A DNA stretch of 64,000 nt, taken from Eonycteris spelaea. Taxonomy: Eukaryota > Chordata > Mammalia > Chiroptera > Pteropodidae. Within the stretch, counting starts at the first letter, position 1, and each line of letters starts with the position of its first letter. The position numbers and the translations under genes were made by a program. The notes below the pieces were generated by a model that was not told the origin of the DNA, did no database searches, and saw nothing but the letters and a program-made list of their open reading frames with translations. Where the stretch lies: contig PUFA01000092.1 of the NCBI GenBank assembly GCA_003508835.1, positions 5,394,001 through 5,458,000 on the forward strand, written 5' to 3'. This document shows, piece by piece, positions 33,896 to 45,425 of this stretch.

Positions 33896-35599
33896 TCTGT
33901 ACTGCTATAGACAAAGCACAAAGGAATGTTTAGTAGTAAAATTTTAAAACAGAGTTCACTACTATTTGATGGTACTGCTTCAACAGGAACACTTTAAATT
34001 GTTATATGCTTTACAAAGATACTTAAAGTAACAATGATAAACTTGAAGTCATCACAAATATCAACATTATAAATCTCTCTAAAAATACAAATTAAACTCA
34101 ATAACTGAGAATAATTTGTTTATTCATTGTGAGTCATCTTAGGTATTCTATTTTATTAGATAAATTTATACAATTATGTTCTTTCCTGTCCTGTACTCAG
34201 ATTAGTGTGGCAAAAACCAACAAAGTCAGACAGTTCTGACTCATTAATGGTTCCCTGGTTTGCTCTCACTCCATACAGGTTGTGCCCTTGCAGAGGGCCT
34301 GGTGAGGTTAGGAGTCATTGCCTTGATGTAGTCTTCCAGGCACGGTGGCCTGTGATGATGATTCAGTCAAAAGCTGCTCAATTGTTGTTCATCCACCGAT
34401 GACTCTGTTAGGTCAAGTAATAACTAAAGATACTTTACAGTTATGAATGCAAAAGTAATCTTCATAAAGCTCAATATTCCCTTTTTTCGTAAATTATTTT
34501 TAATTGGAGTATAAGGATAATGTTGATGCCTTGATTATAGCCCTGTGATTCATAAAAACAGATTTGTCTGAGAACATGTAGCATACTTCTATTTTATTAT
34601 ATATTTTCTATAACAAAAATTTTCTCATTTAAAGAATAAATGATTATATTTATCTAAATAGATGTGAGATAAATAAAATTTTAAACCAGAGATTAATTTA
34701 TATTAGTAGTATAACAGCTATACCTAATTTTGCAGATATCCCAAGGTTTGTTTTGAGTTAGCAAAGTCTAAATATCCTAAGAGAGACTTTCCCCAGACAA
34801 CCACTGCTCTAGTATCCCAGTCCATTTCATTTCGTTAACAAGAACCTGAAGGACAGCTCTACTCTTTCCTTATGAGCCACATGGCTCTGCTTAAACTGGT
34901 ATCAAATGATGAGAAATAATATATTCTCTATTCAGTATAACCACACAGTGGTATACCTAGCATTTATTTAATATGGGTATCTCCTTTCTCTCCCCACACC
35001 CTAACTCTAGTCCCATTGAAAGCTGCCAGTGGCCATCTTGAGGTCATGTGGGAAAAGCCTGTTTAAAAGGAAATCCTCCAGTGGGAAGCAGAATCCAGAT
35101 ATGGAGAAGGAGATTAAATAAAGTCTTTCTTCCTCCTGCCCCCCGCAAATGTGAGCTGTGTTTTTATCATTGTTGAAGGGAAGAATTCTAATCAGTACAT
35201 GTTCCCAATATTCTTCATCAGCTATAAATTTCTCTTTGAATTCTTTGACTATCACTCTCAGAGTAAACAGTAAAGGAAACAATTGTAGAGTTGAATGATC
35301 ATACTGCTTTGTGAGTAAGCTCACTCCAAACTGTTTCTACTCCTATGTTTTCCTGTTAGCTAATTTGGCTTATTAAATGACTGATGAACCAAAGATGTGT
35401 TATAAAGGTGCCAATATACTGTTCCTTTCAGTATAGGTGCCACTGGTGGGAACCTGGAGCTCCCAGAGGTGCCCTTGTCCTTTGTCCAAGTGTGCCATAT
35501 TAATATAACTTTCTGTGTGAGGTATAATATGAAAAAGAGTTGTGCACATTAAGCTAGGCCTTATGTTGTTCCTAACTTACTCAGAGGGCTGAAAAAATT
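33896..35599. other. Unassigned DNA; possible decayed LTR at about 34.9-35.3 kb
   Basis: No gene. The block 34970-35200 contains 'agctgccagtggccatcttg' and 'catgtgggaaaagcctgttt', similar to a motif of some old ERVL-type LTRs ('cagccatcttgtgaccatgaggg'), but the match does not extend far enough to name. 34205-34402 holds an open frame with no recognisable product. Confidence 0.3.
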
Positions 35600-35725
35600 A
35601 TATAAATTAACACAGGTTCTTAGAGATTTTGATTCAGTATATCTGAGGTTGGATAATCTGTATTTTAAAAGAGCTCTCCAGATGACTCCGATTATCTTCA
35701 AGTTTAAGAAACATTAAACTAAATA
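35600..35725 (+). mobile_element. MER5-like hAT-Charlie fragment
   Basis: 'agattttgattcagtatatc', 'gaggttggataatctgtatt' and 'agctctccagatgactccga' track the MER5A body (agtttctgattcagtaggtctgg...gagaatctgcatttctaacaagttcccaggtgatgctga). It ends near 'caagtttaagaaacatta' without a clear terminal repeat. Non-coding. Confidence 0.75.
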
Positions 35726-37855
35726 ACCCTTGCAATTTGTAAAATTAAATTATTCTAAGCCTGTTCAGTTCTGTTATGGGATTATATCACATGGGAACAT
35801 TATGTTTAGAAACAGTTCATTAGAACCTGACATATTATTAAGTGTTTGCAATGATCTTCCTTAATTAATACCCACAGCAGAGCACTCCTGCTAGCCATGC
35901 TGAAACGTGACTATTAAGGATGGCATTGTACCTAGTGGGGAGACATGCATGCATTACAAGAAGCATACATCAGTAAGTAGCTTCCTCATATGGCCTTACT
36001 TAATGCCTTTTCTTCAATAAGGCATATTGGCAAGTAGAATAATGGAAGCAAGCAAGCAAAAAAAAAAAAGTTACTGGCAAATTTTAGAAAACTTAAGAAA
36101 ATGCATTCCAAGTATGGCTTCTCTGGTTTGTTTTTTGTCAAAGCATGAAGTCAGAGTTTATCATATTTTACTGACAAATGAGTCCTTTTTAGAGTTCTGA
36201 CCTTTACTAAAAGAAAAAAAAATAACTCTGAAATACATTAATTTCTTATCCTGTGTGAAAAACTTGATCAATTTTTGAGATCAAGAAAAATGTGTCAGTG
36301 TTGAAGAAGTGAGTTCAGGCAGATGCGTGGAATCTATGATGGCAAGAGGCCTGAATGAAAGATAGCCATCTTGGCAAGAGAAGTACTGTGATGCAAGATA
36401 AACATCACAGCTCTCAAAGATGTCTTCTTTTTTGGAATAACTTCCTTTGGACAAAATGGTGCTGGGTAGTCATAATTAAACACTGGCAAACAAAGTTATC
36501 CAAGGCAACATAGTATTGGAATGAGGTTATAAGTAATATTAAGGTGCTATCTTTTATCAAAACGTCAAGTTAACAGATTCAAGTGAACGAAATTTAGTTA
36601 GGCTAAGTACAGGTCAAAATATAATACTGATGAAAAATAATTAATTCCCCAAGCAAATACTTCGGTGATGTCAATGTGCCTGTGTTTCCACTCCATAGAA
36701 AGAAGTCAATAATTCTTGGTGTTTTCACACCTATGCTAGTTGTTCATTGGAATCACAGAGTTAAACGAAATGTTATTAATTGCTTGATGTTTGATGCAAC
36801 ACTAACAGAACACAATTTATTTCATTGTTCATATTCTGGGCATTAAATTTACAAAAAACATGTTATTGTGTTTGAAAAGCCTAACATGTCATGACTGCAG
36901 CCATGGTCAAGATATTTACTATTTAGTGATGTTTGATTTTATTGGGTTAGTAGAAATAACAATGTGACTCAAATAAATAACATTGAAGGGCATGCTTTCT
37001 ATTATAACAACAAATAAAACTATATAAAAATAATTTTTAAAAATCTGTTGTCAGAAAGCAGAAAGAATTCCCAACTTCAGAATATATTAAACTTTGTTAT
37101 CGAGAAAGGAGGTAATGATTCAAACAAATTACCCTTGCGGTACAGTGTATAATGTTAAAGATTAAATATTTCACTATGTAACAAATACTTTTAACTTTTA
37201 AAATACAAAATAGAAAAATTGAAATATATAGACACTCTGGTAAGTACTATACAAAAAACTTAGAATTCAGATAACATTTAACCTCTTAAGAGGTTTTCAT
37301 CACCTAAACATCACCTTAACGAGAAGATTAATTTACTATCACCAATGATGGATTCGATGATGTGCTTCTTGAATTAATGCACTGAGAAAGATACACTATC
37401 ACTTTGGTAGTGTTCCTGATGAAAATGTTTACCTTAATTCTAATAAGGTGGAAAATTCAGATCAATCCAAACAGTGAAACAAGTGACCAAGAGTCTTCAG
37501 AAATATGTGTCATAAAAGACTTTTATTTTAAAGTAGAACTGTGTTAGAAACAAGAGGACTAAGGAGAAATGATAATAAGAAATTTTGATCTTTGATTTGT
37601 TCCAAAATCGGAAGGAAAAATAAATGACTGTAAGATACATTACTAGAATATAAGTGGTTATTTGAATAAAGACTATATATTAGGTAATAGTACTGCATCA
37701 ACTTAAATTTCTTGAGTGTGATAATTGTATTATAGTGACATATGAGAATTTAGGGGAACAAAGAGAAGGAATGCACAATAAAGTACTTAGGGGTGAATTT
37801 TCATGATGTCTGACACTTTTTCTGTGTCAGAGAAAATAAATAATATATGTACTCT
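35726..37855. other. Unassigned AT-rich DNA
   Basis: Nothing recognised except an A12 run at about 36059-36070. 36290-36480 is less AT-rich and seems single-copy. Confidence 0.4.
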
Positions 37856-38061
37856 TATGAATATATATGTGTATGTATACATGTTGTATATGTATGCATT
37901 TACATTGTGTATTTATGTATATGTCTCATATATATGTATGTGTGTGTGTGTATATACATAGAGAGAGAGATGGAGAGAGAGGGAGAGATAGAGAGAAGGA
38001 ATGAAGGAATGAAAGATGGAAGGAAGAGAGGGAGGGAGGGGAAGAAGAAAGGGAAGGAAGA
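37856..38061. repeat. Compound microsatellite: TG/TA tract then polypurine tract
   Basis: About 105 bases of alternating pyrimidine-purine (at, gt, (tg)n, tatgtatg units) pass directly into about 100 bases of nearly pure purine built from gaga, ggaa and ggga units. The plus frame across it (37847-38080) is a low-complexity artefact. The first half can adopt Z-type and the second triplex-type DNA. Confidence 0.95.
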
Positions 38062-39437
38062 TAATATGGCAAAATATTAAGAATTGATGACCTGAAGGGA
38101 AAGGTATGTTTATTATATACCTCTTACAACTTTACTGAAAGATTGAAATTTAAAAAAATTAATTGGGAGCAACATAAATTATTTTCTGGTTTACCTAATT
38201 TATACATTCAACAACAAACCTTTATAACAGACTTGATAGTGAGAACACAACCTGAGCTGTAAGAAGGGTAGAGGAATGAAAAGAGAGGTGTAACATAGTT
38301 GGGCTGGGAGCCCAAGGTGCAAGTTCCAAATGAGTACTCACCAGCTGAAAGGTTATAGTCAATTATTTCATCAGATTACTCTTCTCTAAAATAATTGAGT
38401 TAGACCAAAATGAATTCAAAGTTATAAATAATTCAGATTCAGTGATTCTCAGAGGCACACTGATAGGAAAGAAACAACCCAATAAGGGACTTGAAAGTAA
38501 TCATCAAGTCATGTATGATACTGGAAAATGATATAAACCAGGCAAAGGGAAAGACTGTTTTGTGCTTAATCAGCCAGAAAACTATGACAGTTCTATTCTC
38601 CATATGACTTCTCAAAGAAAAGCAAACTCTGGACTTGGGGCATCACCAACCTCATTAAATTATTGCTACTAGCATTTGGTAGAGTACCTGGTGCTGATGG
38701 AATTTCTACAAAAATCTAAAGCTAGAGAAACTAACAAATTACTTCATGATTGATGTGTTCAACCATCACTTTGGAAGGAAGAACACATTTTATTGAATTG
38801 GAAAAACACATCAGTTGTATATTTGCACAAACAAAAAATGAACTGTGTTACTGTGAATGACATTGAGACTTTTTTTCTTTTTTAAATCCATTGTGGAAAA
38901 GATTTTTAACATAGAATGAACGTGTTTAACAGATCACAATATAAATCACTGGCTGAGGATTCTTAATTGAATAGTATGGTGATTTCTTTGTTATATTTGT
39001 TTCTTTCTGTTTAAATTCATTTTGGTGACATTTAAAAAGACTGGTTGTTTTAAGACATTCTGAAATGCTGTGTTTACCATAAAGAAATGTGGATATAAGA
39101 TCTAAAAAGGAGGAGATATTGATTTACTTAAAATCAAAAAGATAATTTGAATACTTCTATTTCCATATAAAAGGAACCTCAATGCACATAGTCAAGTCCA
39201 AGCTTCTTTCTTGGGACTTGAGCTCTGACAGTGTAGTCTATGTTTTGTAAGATATATAAAGCATATACAATACATTCTTGCCCAACTGCATAAACCTGAC
39301 GCTCCAAGTCTATTTTACTATTACATTTCCTGGACAAATACTGTCCCCTCTCATATTTGTGACTTTGGATAATGCTCTTATTTTTTCATCTTTACCTCCT
39401 GTTGAGTGAAGTCGTAATCTCCATGAAACTTTCCCCT
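38062..39437. other. Mostly unassigned DNA
   Basis: A weak MIR-like stretch may lie at 38300-38410. The segment 38640-38860 reads like a decayed element or processed sequence ('ctggtgctgatggaatttct'), but I cannot name it and its frames are broken. No gene. Confidence 0.35.
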
Positions 39438-39640
39438 AGGAGGCAGTATAGTGCAGTGTTTAAGAGGAGCTTTTAAAGTCAGAAAAATCTGAGTTTGTAA
39501 GCTTTCCAGTTCTAAGAGTTTGTTACTGAATTCCAGAGGCCCAAAGTTCTTCATTAATTTTTTTATATAACAATAATGCTTATAGCATAAAATAATTAAT
39601 AAGATTAAATGAGATAATGTGACACATTGTTTATCACACA
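39438..39640 (+). mobile_element. MIR SINE, nearly full length
   Basis: The 5' head is present: 'aggcagtatagtgcagtgtt' followed by 'aagaggagc', matching 'acagtatagcatagtggttaagagc'. The middle is degraded, and the 3' part 'agattaaatgagataatgtg' matches 'ggattaaatgagttaatacatg'. Confidence 0.85.
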
Positions 39641-39644
39641 CCCT

Positions 39645-39920
39645 GACCCAGAACCAAAAATTTCCTCTTCCCTTCTATTTCTTCATATTTCCTCTTCTAC
39701 CACTATTCTTACTACTGTTTGTAATTCCATAATATTTTATTTGACCTCTAAGGCACTTATCACACTCTGTCTATCTTACAATAAGCTATGTATTCTGTCC
39801 CATCATTAGACCATAAATTTCTTAAGGACAGGAATAGTATATTGCCCACCTTTATTTACTGAATAAAAAACAGTGGGTTATACAACACAGGTGCTTAATA
39901 AATATTCATTTAAATGGCTT
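39645..39920 (+). mobile_element. L2 LINE 3' end
   Basis: 'taaggcacttatcacactct', 'attagaccataaatttctta', 'aggacaggaatagtatattg' and 'cacaggtgcttaataaatat' reproduce the L2 end (…gcacttatcacactgt…tagactgtgagctccctgagggcaggga…aggcgctcaataaatatt). Directly follows the MIR. Confidence 0.9.
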
Positions 39921-40554
39921 GAATCATTGGATTTCTTAACATCAACACTTTATCTTCTCTTTTGATATTAATGCTGAATCTACAAAACCTTTTTTATTAA
40001 TGCTGAATATTCTAAAGAGAATATTCAATTACAGCAAATTGAGATAAAAGAAAATTAATTTCTAGATTTTAAAATTTCTATATGCCCTGGAAAATGTATG
40101 TCTTAGTTCAAGTTACAACAAATTACAACTCTGTTGGCTCTGTGTTCCATGGCTGGATTCATCTTATGTCTGAAGAGTTAGCTTTAAATTTCTTTTGAGA
40201 CAGCTATTCTTTTACCCATTTATCACATAGCCTGTCAAAATATTTTGAAAATTACTTGTTAAGAATCCCTGCCTGACTAGAATTTACTGACTCCTATGAG
40301 TCATCTTAAAGATTCTGATCAATTGGATAAATTTTGTGAAGCATCCTGTGTGATCTGTACTGTAAAAATAAAACTCCAGTGTTCCAGAACTGACTCAGTT
40401 AAAAATGGCAATCAACAGAGAAGCCCACACAGTCACCTCAGAGTTCAGCTTAGTCATCAAAAGATGTTTGCTCAGAGAAGATATAGTTTAAATTTATTTT
40501 CCAACAGAATCACTCCTAAAATTTGCAGTTATCAGAAATAGAAACTTATTTTTT
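39921..40554. other. Unassigned DNA with a short hairpin
   Basis: At 40004-40027 exact arms tgaatattct and agaatattca flank aaag. The words attaatgctgaat occur at both about 39967 and 39998, suggesting a small local duplication. The plus frame at 40296-40541 has no recognisable domain. Confidence 0.4.
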
Positions 40555-40872
40555 TACCCAACTTTTTTTTTATTCATTTGGTATAATTTACAAAACTTCA
40601 ATTTCACATATGTGATTCCTTTCCCCCATCTATCTCTCCCCTCCCTCCTTCCCCTTCCCCTCTGGTAACCACTAGTCTATTATCTATGTCTATGAGTCTC
40701 TGTTTTTTTGTCCTGCTCATTTGTTGCTTTTAGGTTTATATCTCACATATAAATGATATCATGTGATTTTTAATTTTTTCTATCTGGCTTTTTGCTTAGC
40801 ATGATTATCTCAAAATCCATCCATGTTGTTGCAAACAGGAGTATTTCATCTCTTCTTATGGATGAGTAATAC
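40555..40872 (-). mobile_element. L1 3' end, antisense, 5'-truncated
   Basis: The + strand begins with a T-rich tract (the complement of the A-tail) and then runs 'ttccccttcccctctggtaa', 'ccactagtctattatctatg', 'tctatgagtctctgtttttt', 'aaatgatatcatgtgatttt' and 'catccatgttgttgcaaaca', the reverse complement of a mid-age L1 3' UTR. It stops at 'tcttatggatgagtaat', so the copy is about 320 bp. It looks younger than the L1M copies elsewhere. Confidence 0.85.
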
Positions 40873-41069
40873 AGAAATAGAAACTTTAAAATAGTCAATA
40901 TGATAGAAGCTATCTCTTTGTCTTTATGAACTTTTTTTCTGACAAAAACTTGGTGAAATATATAACTCAACCTCACCACATTTCAATTATAGAGTATTTC
41001 GCTCTCCTACCCTACCTCTATGGTCACTCTAGAAACTGCAAGGATTATCTATTCACTTTTTTCTCCTAA

Positions 41070-41290
41070 ACACAGCATTCTTGTTAATACCTCTCTACTT
41101 TTGCTTGCGCTGATCTCCTCATCTGAAAAATTGTTTCCTTTATTCCAGGCTCCTCTTTTCACCAAAGTATGTTCTTTGAGACCTAGTTGTGTTCCACATG
41201 GTCATTTGTACCTCATGTATCACTCATTGTTGATGTTTACTTGTTCATATAAATATGTTCTGTTCTTCAGTATAAGCATGCTCAAATAAG
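41070..41290 (+). mobile_element. Possible L2 fragment
   Basis: 'gtttcctttattccaggctc' and 'agtatgttctttgagaccta' could be a decayed L2 3' region. The terminus is not visible, so this is a low-grade call. Confidence 0.3.
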
Positions 41291-42889
41291 CAATGTCTTT
41301 TCTTTCTAGCCCCTAGTTGAGGACTATGAGTATAGTCAGTGTGAAATACATTTTTAGTGCAAGTGCGTAAAGAGAGGGCAGAGTGTGTGACTATGGGGCT
41401 GGAAGAGTGCTCTGTGGGTTCTGGTCTAGCTTAGACTAAAATTACAGATTTGGATAACAGTCTTTTAGAAATAAAATGATGTAGAAAACTGAGTATACGT
41501 TTGTTGAGTTTACCCTCTCCGTGCCTATGTTTCTGATGATGATTTTTTTCCCTCAAAGGTGGGAGTATAAGGTGACAAGTCACAATACATAACTATCATC
41601 AAAGACATGACTTCATAGCTTTTTGACCTAGATCATAGGCTGAACCTGCAATGGTCCCCCCACTATGAGAGATCTACAGCAGGGGTCCTGCTGTTACGGC
41701 TCCAGTGGAGATCCCAGCAGCCTTGTTAGTGCATTTGAAAATGAGAGAACACTAACATGGTCCTACTCCCTAACTCTGTACAGCTTTATTTATGAAGGAA
41801 GTAAACTCAAATGCTGTAAGAAAAGAATATCTGCATTTAAAAAACAGGGGAAATATGTTTGAGAGCAAAGATAATATTATCTGGCAAGTAGGTTTTACAT
41901 TTATCAGATGAAACTTCCTTGAGAGTTTAGAAATTTTTTAACAAAGCAAATTTTTGTGTGTGTCATGGTTAAATATTTTACAGTCTAAAATAGGAACACA
42001 TTAAGAGTTTATTTGTACAACTGTTTTACTCTGTGGAATACTTTATAAGTTATGTCTTTTGAATTTGTTAAAATTCTATTTCAGTTGCCACAATTTATTT
42101 AATAGTTTTCTACAAGTGAAATCTCGAACATCTTTAATAAAGGGAATACAAAACACTTTAGTATTTTGCATTATAATTTCACTTTTTCATAATTAGTTAT
42201 TAGATATATGCTTTGTAGCTAGGACTCATTTCACTAGTCAAATAAAATAATTAAAGGTTGTAACTATTAATGAATGAGACCAATAGACATAACCATAAAA
42301 CCGATTTTATTTGAATTTAATATATTTATATTGTTCTATTTATTTATTTAAATAGTTTACATTAGTGTTAGAGTAAAATACTACAAATAGTAGGCAACTC
42401 TCAAGAGTTTATACTTTTGAAAGAAGGAAACTGTAATGGGTGGACTGCACATTTATAGAGCTTTTCTCCTGAGCACAGTCCACAGCATATACGGTGCAGT
42501 TTGGCTAGGCCTCAAAAAGAGGCTCATGTTTTTTTGGCTCAAGTTGTCAGAGAACAGATTTTAGAACTTCTCGTAAACTCTGAAATAGAGAAAGCATATC
42601 TAAAAAAGAAGGGAGAGCCACAGAGGGAAACCTCATCATCTGCATATTAACTCCCGTGTAAGCTTTGACTGAATTGAAAGTGCGTTTGTAAGGATGAAGG
42701 GAACTTCCAGGAAAAGAGTGAAAAGCAACAGTTAGCCAAAAAGGCAGACTAAAGATTAGACTTTGGAGTTTGAATCCTGAATTATTAAAGCACCTTGATA
42801 AGTAACTGTGGCTTTCCATGTAAGTCCCAGAATAACTATATTGTAGAAATAAATATGTCAGAACCAAGGGATTCATCAACAACTAAGAA
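41291..42889. other. Unassigned DNA
   Basis: No named repeat or gene. 42420-42890 carries a 111-codon minus frame (42547-42882) of mixed composition with no domain I recognise. A (TTTA)n-like short run lies at about 42340. Confidence 0.4.
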
Positions 42890-43299
42890 AAACCAAAAGA
42901 TCTATCCTTCACAAGTTCAAGGTAATCAGGCAATAGTTTGTCTATATTTGCTATAACAAATATCAACACTCTTTATAGTTTTATAACAAAAATCATAAAA
43001 CTAAATCATAAATCTAAAACATATCATTCAGCATATCAAGTATGTAATAAAATAATTAAATTAGTGAGGATAAAGGAATAAGGCGCAAATTACCAGTATC
43101 AAGAATGCGAGAGGGGTATCATGGCTGATCTTAAAGATATTAAAAGCATTATAAGGGAATATTATGAACAACTATGTAAAAGCAAATTTAACTTAGAAAA
43201 AAATAGCTAATGTTCTTTAAAGAACTTATATATATAACCTCCTTGCTCTGTCAACTAAAAGGCCCATGACGTCACAGTGGCAACAAGCCAATCTAGTCC
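42890..43299 (+). mobile_element. L1M ORF2 remnant, sense
   Basis: 'aattaccagtatcaagaatg', 'cgagaggggtatcatggctg', 'ttaaaagcattataagggaa' and 'tattatgaacaactatgtaa' follow the L1M ORF2 segment just before the reverse-transcriptase core. The frame is destroyed by indels and stops. It appears to join the 3' UTR segment downstream after an internal loss of the reverse-transcriptase region. Confidence 0.65.
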
Positions 43300-43943
43300 C
43301 CAGATCTTGATTTCTCCAATAAAATGAATTAGGATTCTGTAGAAAAATGTTTGATGCTAAAATTGGAGGAGGAAATAGACAAGATGGACCTGGAACTTCT
43401 TGTAATTCCAGAAAGTTAGAAAGTGCTTTTAGAAAAGAAAAAACCTACAACAATGAGGAAATGTCAAAGGAACACAGGAACCAACTGAGAAAGCTCTCAA
43501 AGACTAAAGAAAGCTAAAATAATTTGAGCAATAAATATAAAATTAATATTCATGATTCTGAGCTGATATAAATAAACAAATGATTGAATAAATGAATGAG
43601 TGAATGAGTAAATGAAGGAGTGGGAGAGAAGACACAAATCACTCATGCAGAAGAATTTCAAATAATTTATATAGACACTCCACTCTCAAGGAGGTGAAAT
43701 TAACTCCTCACTCCTTAAATGTGGGCTATGCACAGTGATGTTTTTCCTAAAAGTACAGTATCGAAAGAGATAAGAAAAGATTGATTTCACAGTAGAGAAA
43801 CCTGACACACACTCAGCCAGAGGGTCAAGGTCAACTATCTATAGTGTTAAGTCATGTTGATAGTACGTACCCCTAATATGATGAAAATCAATCTTGAGGT
43901 GATGAAAATGGCACTTTATCTCTCTAGACTTCCTCCCCAAATC
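43300..43943 (+). mobile_element. L1M 3' UTR, sense, part before the LTR
   Basis: 'gacaagatggacctggaact', 'tgtaattccagaaagttaga', 'gagcaataaatataaaatta', 'actcctcactccttaaatgt', 'agtcatgttgatagtacgta' and 'aaatggcactttatctctct' follow an L1M 3' UTR that I know well. It breaks at the LTR and resumes after it. Contains a (GAAT/GAGT)n-like stretch at 43585-43620. Confidence 0.85.
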
Positions 43944-43948
43944 ATATA
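43944..43948. repeat. LTR target-site duplication, left
   Basis: atata, repeated immediately after the LTR at 44301-44305. Confidence 0.7.
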
Positions 43949-44300
43949 TGTAAGGTAAATGTGTGACATGCTGCGAGAAGTTTTAAAAGCAAGCCTTTAT
44001 TGGGAGAGCGCTCCTGGGCGAGGTTCTCTGGTCCAGAGAGGGGAGGGGCCAGAGAAGTCGCGCCCTGGGACAGGAGGGCGTAGTTTTTATAGGGTTATGT
44101 GGGGGTACTGTATAGAATGGAGAATGTCAGTTGAGCATCTGGATTAGGGTGGTGGCGGATTAAGGGATTAGGGTGGTGGTTCCAGGGCTTTAGGGTGCAC
44201 CCTTGTCCAGATTCCGACGTCAAGCTGAGAAGCTTCCAGGCAGACCCCAACCCCCCCCCTGCCCCCCCCCCGCCTTCGCCCCCACCACTCCGACCTAACA
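43949..44300 (-). mobile_element. Solo LTR of an endogenous retrovirus
   Basis: A 352-bp insertion splits the L1M 3' UTR. On the minus strand it starts tgttagg and ends ccttaca, an imperfect inverted TG...CA pair, and it is flanked by 5-bp repeats. Minus-strand landmarks are a TATA-like tataaaaa (44091-44084), a polyA signal aataaa (44001-43996) 47 bases before the end, and a G-rich U3 start (the C-rich runs at 44251-44273 on +). U3 also has a 15-bp direct repeat (44141-44155 and 44165-44179). Several CpGs survive, so it is much younger than its surroundings. No gag, pol or env sequence is present: recombination between two LTRs probably removed them. The family is not recognised. Confidence 0.85.
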
Positions 44301-44305
44301 ATATA
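44301..44305. repeat. LTR target-site duplication, right
   Basis: atata, matching 43944-43948. The flanks are AT-rich, so the exact length (4 or 5) is uncertain. Confidence 0.7.
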
Positions 44306-44728
44306 TACCAATCTATTATGACCAAACATCAAACATCAGAAAAATCTCAGTGAGGGACATATTACAAAATACCTCACCAGTACTCTTCAAAACTGTCAAA
44401 GCCATCTAGAAAAAAAAACGTCTGAGAAACAGCAGCTCAAAGGAGCATAAGGAGACATGACAACTAAATGTAATGCGGTATCTTGGATGAGATCTTAAAA
44501 TAGAAAAAAAGATGGTAAGTAAAAACTAAGGAAATCTGAATAAAAGATAAACTTTAGTTAATAATAATAATATATCTATAGTGGTTCATTAACTGCAACA
44601 AAAGTACTGTACTTTTATATTAGATATTAATAAGGGAAACCAGGTTTGAGGTGTGTGGGGACTCTTTACTACCTACTCAATTTTTCTGTAAATCTAAATC
44701 TCTTCTAAAAATAATTTTTAAAAAATCG
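44306..44728 (+). mobile_element. L1M 3' UTR, sense, part after the LTR
   Basis: Resumes with 'gaccaaacatcaaacatcag', then 'aatacctcaccagtactctt', 'ggagcataaggagacatgac', 'aactaaatgtaatgcggtat', 'aaaactaaggaaatctgaat' and 'caatttttctgtaaatctaa', ending in an eroded A-rich tail near 44700-44728. This gives a long ordered match to the L1M 3' end. Confidence 0.9.
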
Positions 44729-45164
44729 AACGTGTAAAGGTATAGATATATGAAATTTTCAGTAGTTCCATGTGACTGTAGTGTGCAGTGTGTCAAAGAA
44801 ATGAGAGGAAATGTAGTTTGAAGAGTAACCATGGTGTTATTTCTCACCTTGTTGGTTCTCTATGCCATGCTAAGGAATCTGAACTTGATTCTGTATGGGA
44901 ATTAGTTAGGCAATAATCTCACAGAAACAAAAATACTAAGTTTGTAATATTTCTCCTCAAAGTGACCTTCACAAGAAACATGTGCCCTGATGCTGTCTTT
45001 CTACTTGTGAAATTATTTAGCGCATTTGAAAGGGTGTGAAGGCTGATGAATTAGGTCCAAGCTGTGAAGATAAAGGCATCAGGGTCCACCCACCACTCAC
45101 ACGGAGTTTGTTGACATTACCGTTGTTTTACTGTGTTGCATTTTCTTTGATTTTTGTTGTCAAC
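44729..45164. other. Unassigned DNA
   Basis: Nothing recognised. Moderately AT-rich and single-copy in appearance. Confidence 0.4.
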
Positions 45165-45265
45165 TATGTTCCAGGCAAACTGCTAAGCTTTTAAGATAAA
45201 GCAGTGAAGTTAGAGGTCACACTCTAAGTGTTACTACTTTTCAGTGAAAGATAAAAAATAAAAGA
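45165..45265 (-). mobile_element. L2 3' end fragment, antisense
   Basis: 'tatgttccaggcaaactgct', 'aagcttttaagataaagcag' and 'aggtcacactctaagtgtta' match the reverse complement of the L2 terminus (atgtgccaggcactgtgctaggcgc…). Short. Confidence 0.5.
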
Positions 45266-45299
45266 GTTGAACTCACAATCTCTTTCTAATGATTATTAT

Positions 45300-45425
45300 A
45301 ACTAGCATTGAGTTGCATATCTATTTCATGCTAGGCATATATACACTTATTTGAACAGTCTCCTGAAGATTATTTCTATTTTTTAGACAATGACACTTGG
45401 GCTCATAAAAGTTTGAATTTGAAAT
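45300..45425 (-). mobile_element. MIR fragment, antisense
   Basis: 'atatacacttatttgaacag', 'attatttctattttttagac' and 'aatgacacttgggctcataa' correspond to reverse-complement MIR (tttaatcctcacaac…attatccccattttacagatgaggaaactgaggc). Confidence 0.55.

Noticed and set aside
37847..38080. 77-codon plus frame
   Set aside because: It is a direct product of the microsatellite and polypurine tract.
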